A DNA stretch of 64,000 bases from Gibbula magus (taxonomy: Eukaryota > Mollusca > Gastropoda > Trochida > Trochidae), in the NCBI GenBank assembly GCA_936450465.1, contig OW388289.1:67206420-67270419 (forward strand), written 5' to 3'. Of the stretch, positions 61,601 through 64,000 are shown piece by piece; the stretch's first letter is position 1; every line of letters begins with the position of its first letter. The position numbers were made by a program, and so were the translations under genes. Under the pieces are notes generated by a model, which worked only from the letters and a program-made list of their open reading frames with translations, searched no databases and was not told the DNA's origin.

Positions 61601-64000
61601 AACCCCATGTTAATGTAGGGCGATGATGACTGTCTTAGCGATAAGACAGTGACAACCCCATGTTAATCTAGGGCGGTGATGACTGTCTTAGTGATAAGAC
61701 AGCGACAACCCCATGTAATTGTTGGGCAGTGATGGCTCTCTTAGCGATAAGACAGCGACATCCCCATGTAATTGTTGGGCAGTGATGACTGTCTTAGCGA
61801 TAAGACATCAACAACCCCATGTTAATGTATGACAGTGATGACTATCTTAGCGATAAGACAGTTACAACCCCATGTTAATGCAGGTCAGTGATGACTGTCT
61901 TAGCGATAAGACAGCGACAACCCCATGTAATTGTAGGGCAGTTATGACTGTCTTAGCGATAAGACAGCAACAACCCCATGTTAATGTAGGACAGTGATGA
62001 CTGTCTTAGCGATAAGACAGCGACAACCCCATGTAATTGTAGGGCAGTTATGACTGTCATAGCGATAAGACAGCGACAACCCCATGTTTTTGTAGGGCAG
62101 TGATGACTGTCTTAGTGATAAGAAATTGACAACACCATGTTAATATAGGGCGGTGATGACTGTCTTAGCGATAAGACAGTGACAACCCCATGTTAATGTA
62201 GAGCGGTGATGACTGTCTAATCGATAAGAGAGTGACAACCCCATGCTAATGAAGGGCAGTGATGACTGTCTTAGTGATAAGAAATTGACAACCCCATGTT
62301 AATGTAGGCGGTGATGACTGTCTTAGCGATAAGACAGTGACAACCCCATGTTAATGTAGGACAGCGATGACAATCTTAGCGATGAGACAGCGACAACCCC
62401 ATGTTAATGTAGGGCACTGATGACTGTCTTGGCGATGAGACAGCAACAACCCCATGTTAATGTAGGACAGCGATGGCTATCTTAGCGATGAGAAAGCGAC
62501 AACTCCATGTTCATGTATTCCAGCGATGACTATCTTAGCGATACGACAGCAACAACCCCATGTTAATGTAGGGCGGTGATGACTGTTTTAGCGATAAGAC
62601 AGTGACAACCCCATGTTAATGTAGGGCGATGATGACTGTCTTAGCGATAAGACAGTTACAACCCCATGTTAATGTAGGTCAGTGATGACTGTCTTAGCGA
62701 TAAGACAGCAACAACCCCATGTTAATGTAGGACAGTGATGACTGTCTTAGCGATAAGACAGCGACAACCCCATGTAATTGTAGGGCAGTTATGACTGTCA
62801 TAGCGATAAGACAGCGACAACCCCATGTTATTGTAGGGCAGTGATGACTGTCTTAGTGATAAGAAATTGACAACACCATGTTAATATAGGGCGGTGATGA
62901 CTGTCTTAGCGATAAGACAGCAACAACCCCATGTTAATGTAGAGCAGTGATGACTGTCTTAGCGATAAGACAGCGACAACTCCATATAATTGTAGGGCAG
63001 TGATGACTGTCTTAGTGATAAGAAATTGACAACCCCATGTTAATGTAGGCGGTGATGACTGTCTTAGCGATAAGACAGTGACAACCCCATGTTAATGTAG
63101 GACAGCGATGACAATCTTAGCGATGAGACAGCGACAACCCCATGTTAATGTAGGGCACTGATGACTGTCTTGGCGATGAGACAGCAACAACCCCATGTTA
63201 ATGTAGGACAGCGATGGCTATCTTAGCAATGAGAAAGCGACAACTCCATGTTCATGTATTCCAGCGATGACTATCTTAGCGATACGACAGCAACAACCCC
63301 ATGTTAATGTATGGCGGTGATGACTGTCTTAGCGATAAGACAGCGACAACCCCATGTTATTGTAGGGCAGTTATGACTGTCTTAGCGATAAGACAGCAAC
63401 AACCCCATGTTAATGTAGGACAGTGATGACTGTCTTAGCGATAAGACAGCGACAACCCCATGTAGTTGTAGGGCAGTTATGACTGTTTTAGCGATAAGAC
63501 AGCGACAACCCCATGTTATTGTAGGGCAGTGATGACTGTCTTAGTGATAAGAAATTGACAACAACATGTTAATGTAGGGCGGTGATGACTGTCTTAGCGA
63601 TAAGAGAGTGACAACCCCATGCTAATGAAGGGCAGTGATGGATGTCTTGGCGATGAGACAGCGACAAACCAATGTTAATGTAGGACAGCGATGACTATCT
63701 TAGCGATGAGACAGCAACAACCCCATGTTAATGTAGGGCAGTGATGACTGTCTTAGTGATAAGACAGCGACAGCTCCATGTAATTGTAGGGCAGTGATGA
63801 CTGTCTTAGTGATAAGAAATTGACAACCCCATGTTAATGTAGGGCGGTGATGACTGTCTTAGCGATAAGACAGTGACAACCCCATGTTAGTGTAGGGCGA
63901 TGATGACTGTCTTAGCGATAAGACAGTGACAACCCCATGTTAATGTAGGGCGGTGATGACTGTCTTAGCGATAAGACAGTGACAACCCCATGTTAATGTA
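58675..64000 (+). repeat. About 54-bp hairpin minisatellite, roughly 98 units, open at the right edge
   Basis: Units read TTAATGTAGGGCAGTGATGA, CTGTCTTAGCGATAAGACAG and CGACAACCCCATG with small variations. CTGTCTTA-GCGA-TAAGACAG is a perfect 8-bp stem with a GCGA loop. Variants (GATGAGACAG, GATAAGAAATTG and others) recur in blocks, showing higher-order duplication. It runs to the window end and lies in the next intron of the YWTD gene. Confidence 0.95.

Noticed and set aside
58675..64000. CRISPR array or satellite-encoded protein
   Set aside because: Units are contiguous without unique spacers, the DNA is eukaryotic, and every frame has frequent stops.

Overview
This is non-bacterial, intron-containing animal DNA: AT-rich, full of mobile elements and tandem repeats, with spliced coding exons bounded by GT/AG sites. 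The repertoire (a secreted or membrane LDL-receptor-type beta-propeller gene; Ty3/gypsy, DIRS, L2-like LINE and Kolobok-type elements; P2X7-type zinc domain and PHD proteins) suggests a marine invertebrate, most likely a mollusc or other lophotrochozoan. The species cannot be read from the window.

Layout. 1-12,800: mostly unrecognised AT-rich DNA with dispersed repeats, fold-back sequences, microsatellites and one MULE-type transposase exon. 12,880-14,787: a decayed multi-exon PHD-finger gene with a DUF6589-like tail. 14,838-15,590: a roughly 0.75 kb repeat with a tRNA-Leu-like core, whose inverted twin lies at 33,797-34,566. 16,318-16,619: a CRE plus TATA promoter and signal-peptide exon of the one apparently intact host gene, an LDL-receptor class B (YWTD) protein on the + strand. 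Its later exons lie at 48,814-49,056, 49,679-49,853 and 58,244-58,371, and all intron phases agree. Its exons must continue past the window. Nearly everything between 16.6 and 64 kb is therefore intron of this gene.

Intron 1 (32 kb) holds the 5' part of a Ty3/gypsy element with integrase upstream of reverse transcriptase (Gmr1-like) and a SCAN-like Gag segment (20,968-24,700, minus). It also holds AGGTCA-rich tandem repeats (28,054-29,262), shuffled DIRS fragments interrupted by an L2-like LINE (29,745-34,740), and a 7.1 kb element with long tandem-array inverted ends that split an older LINE with an exact 6-bp duplication (36,419-43,533). A TTAA-flanked 838-bp MITE (44,354-45,191) and a 1.5 kb minisatellite (46,374-47,890) follow.

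Intron 3 (between 49,853 and 58,244) contains a nearly 8 kb TTAA-flanked Kolobok-type DNA transposon (50,230-58,162). It has a broken multi-exon transposase on the minus strand and, tail to tail with it, a cargo-like gene with a P2X7-type C-terminal zinc domain. From about 58,675 to the window end runs a roughly 54-bp minisatellite, each unit of which can form an 8-bp hairpin with a GCGA loop.

Most mobile-element genes carry stops or frameshifts and look inactive. The features most worth following are the Gmr1-like order with SCAN-like Gag, the Kolobok with P2X7-domain cargo, and the unclassified 7.1 kb element.
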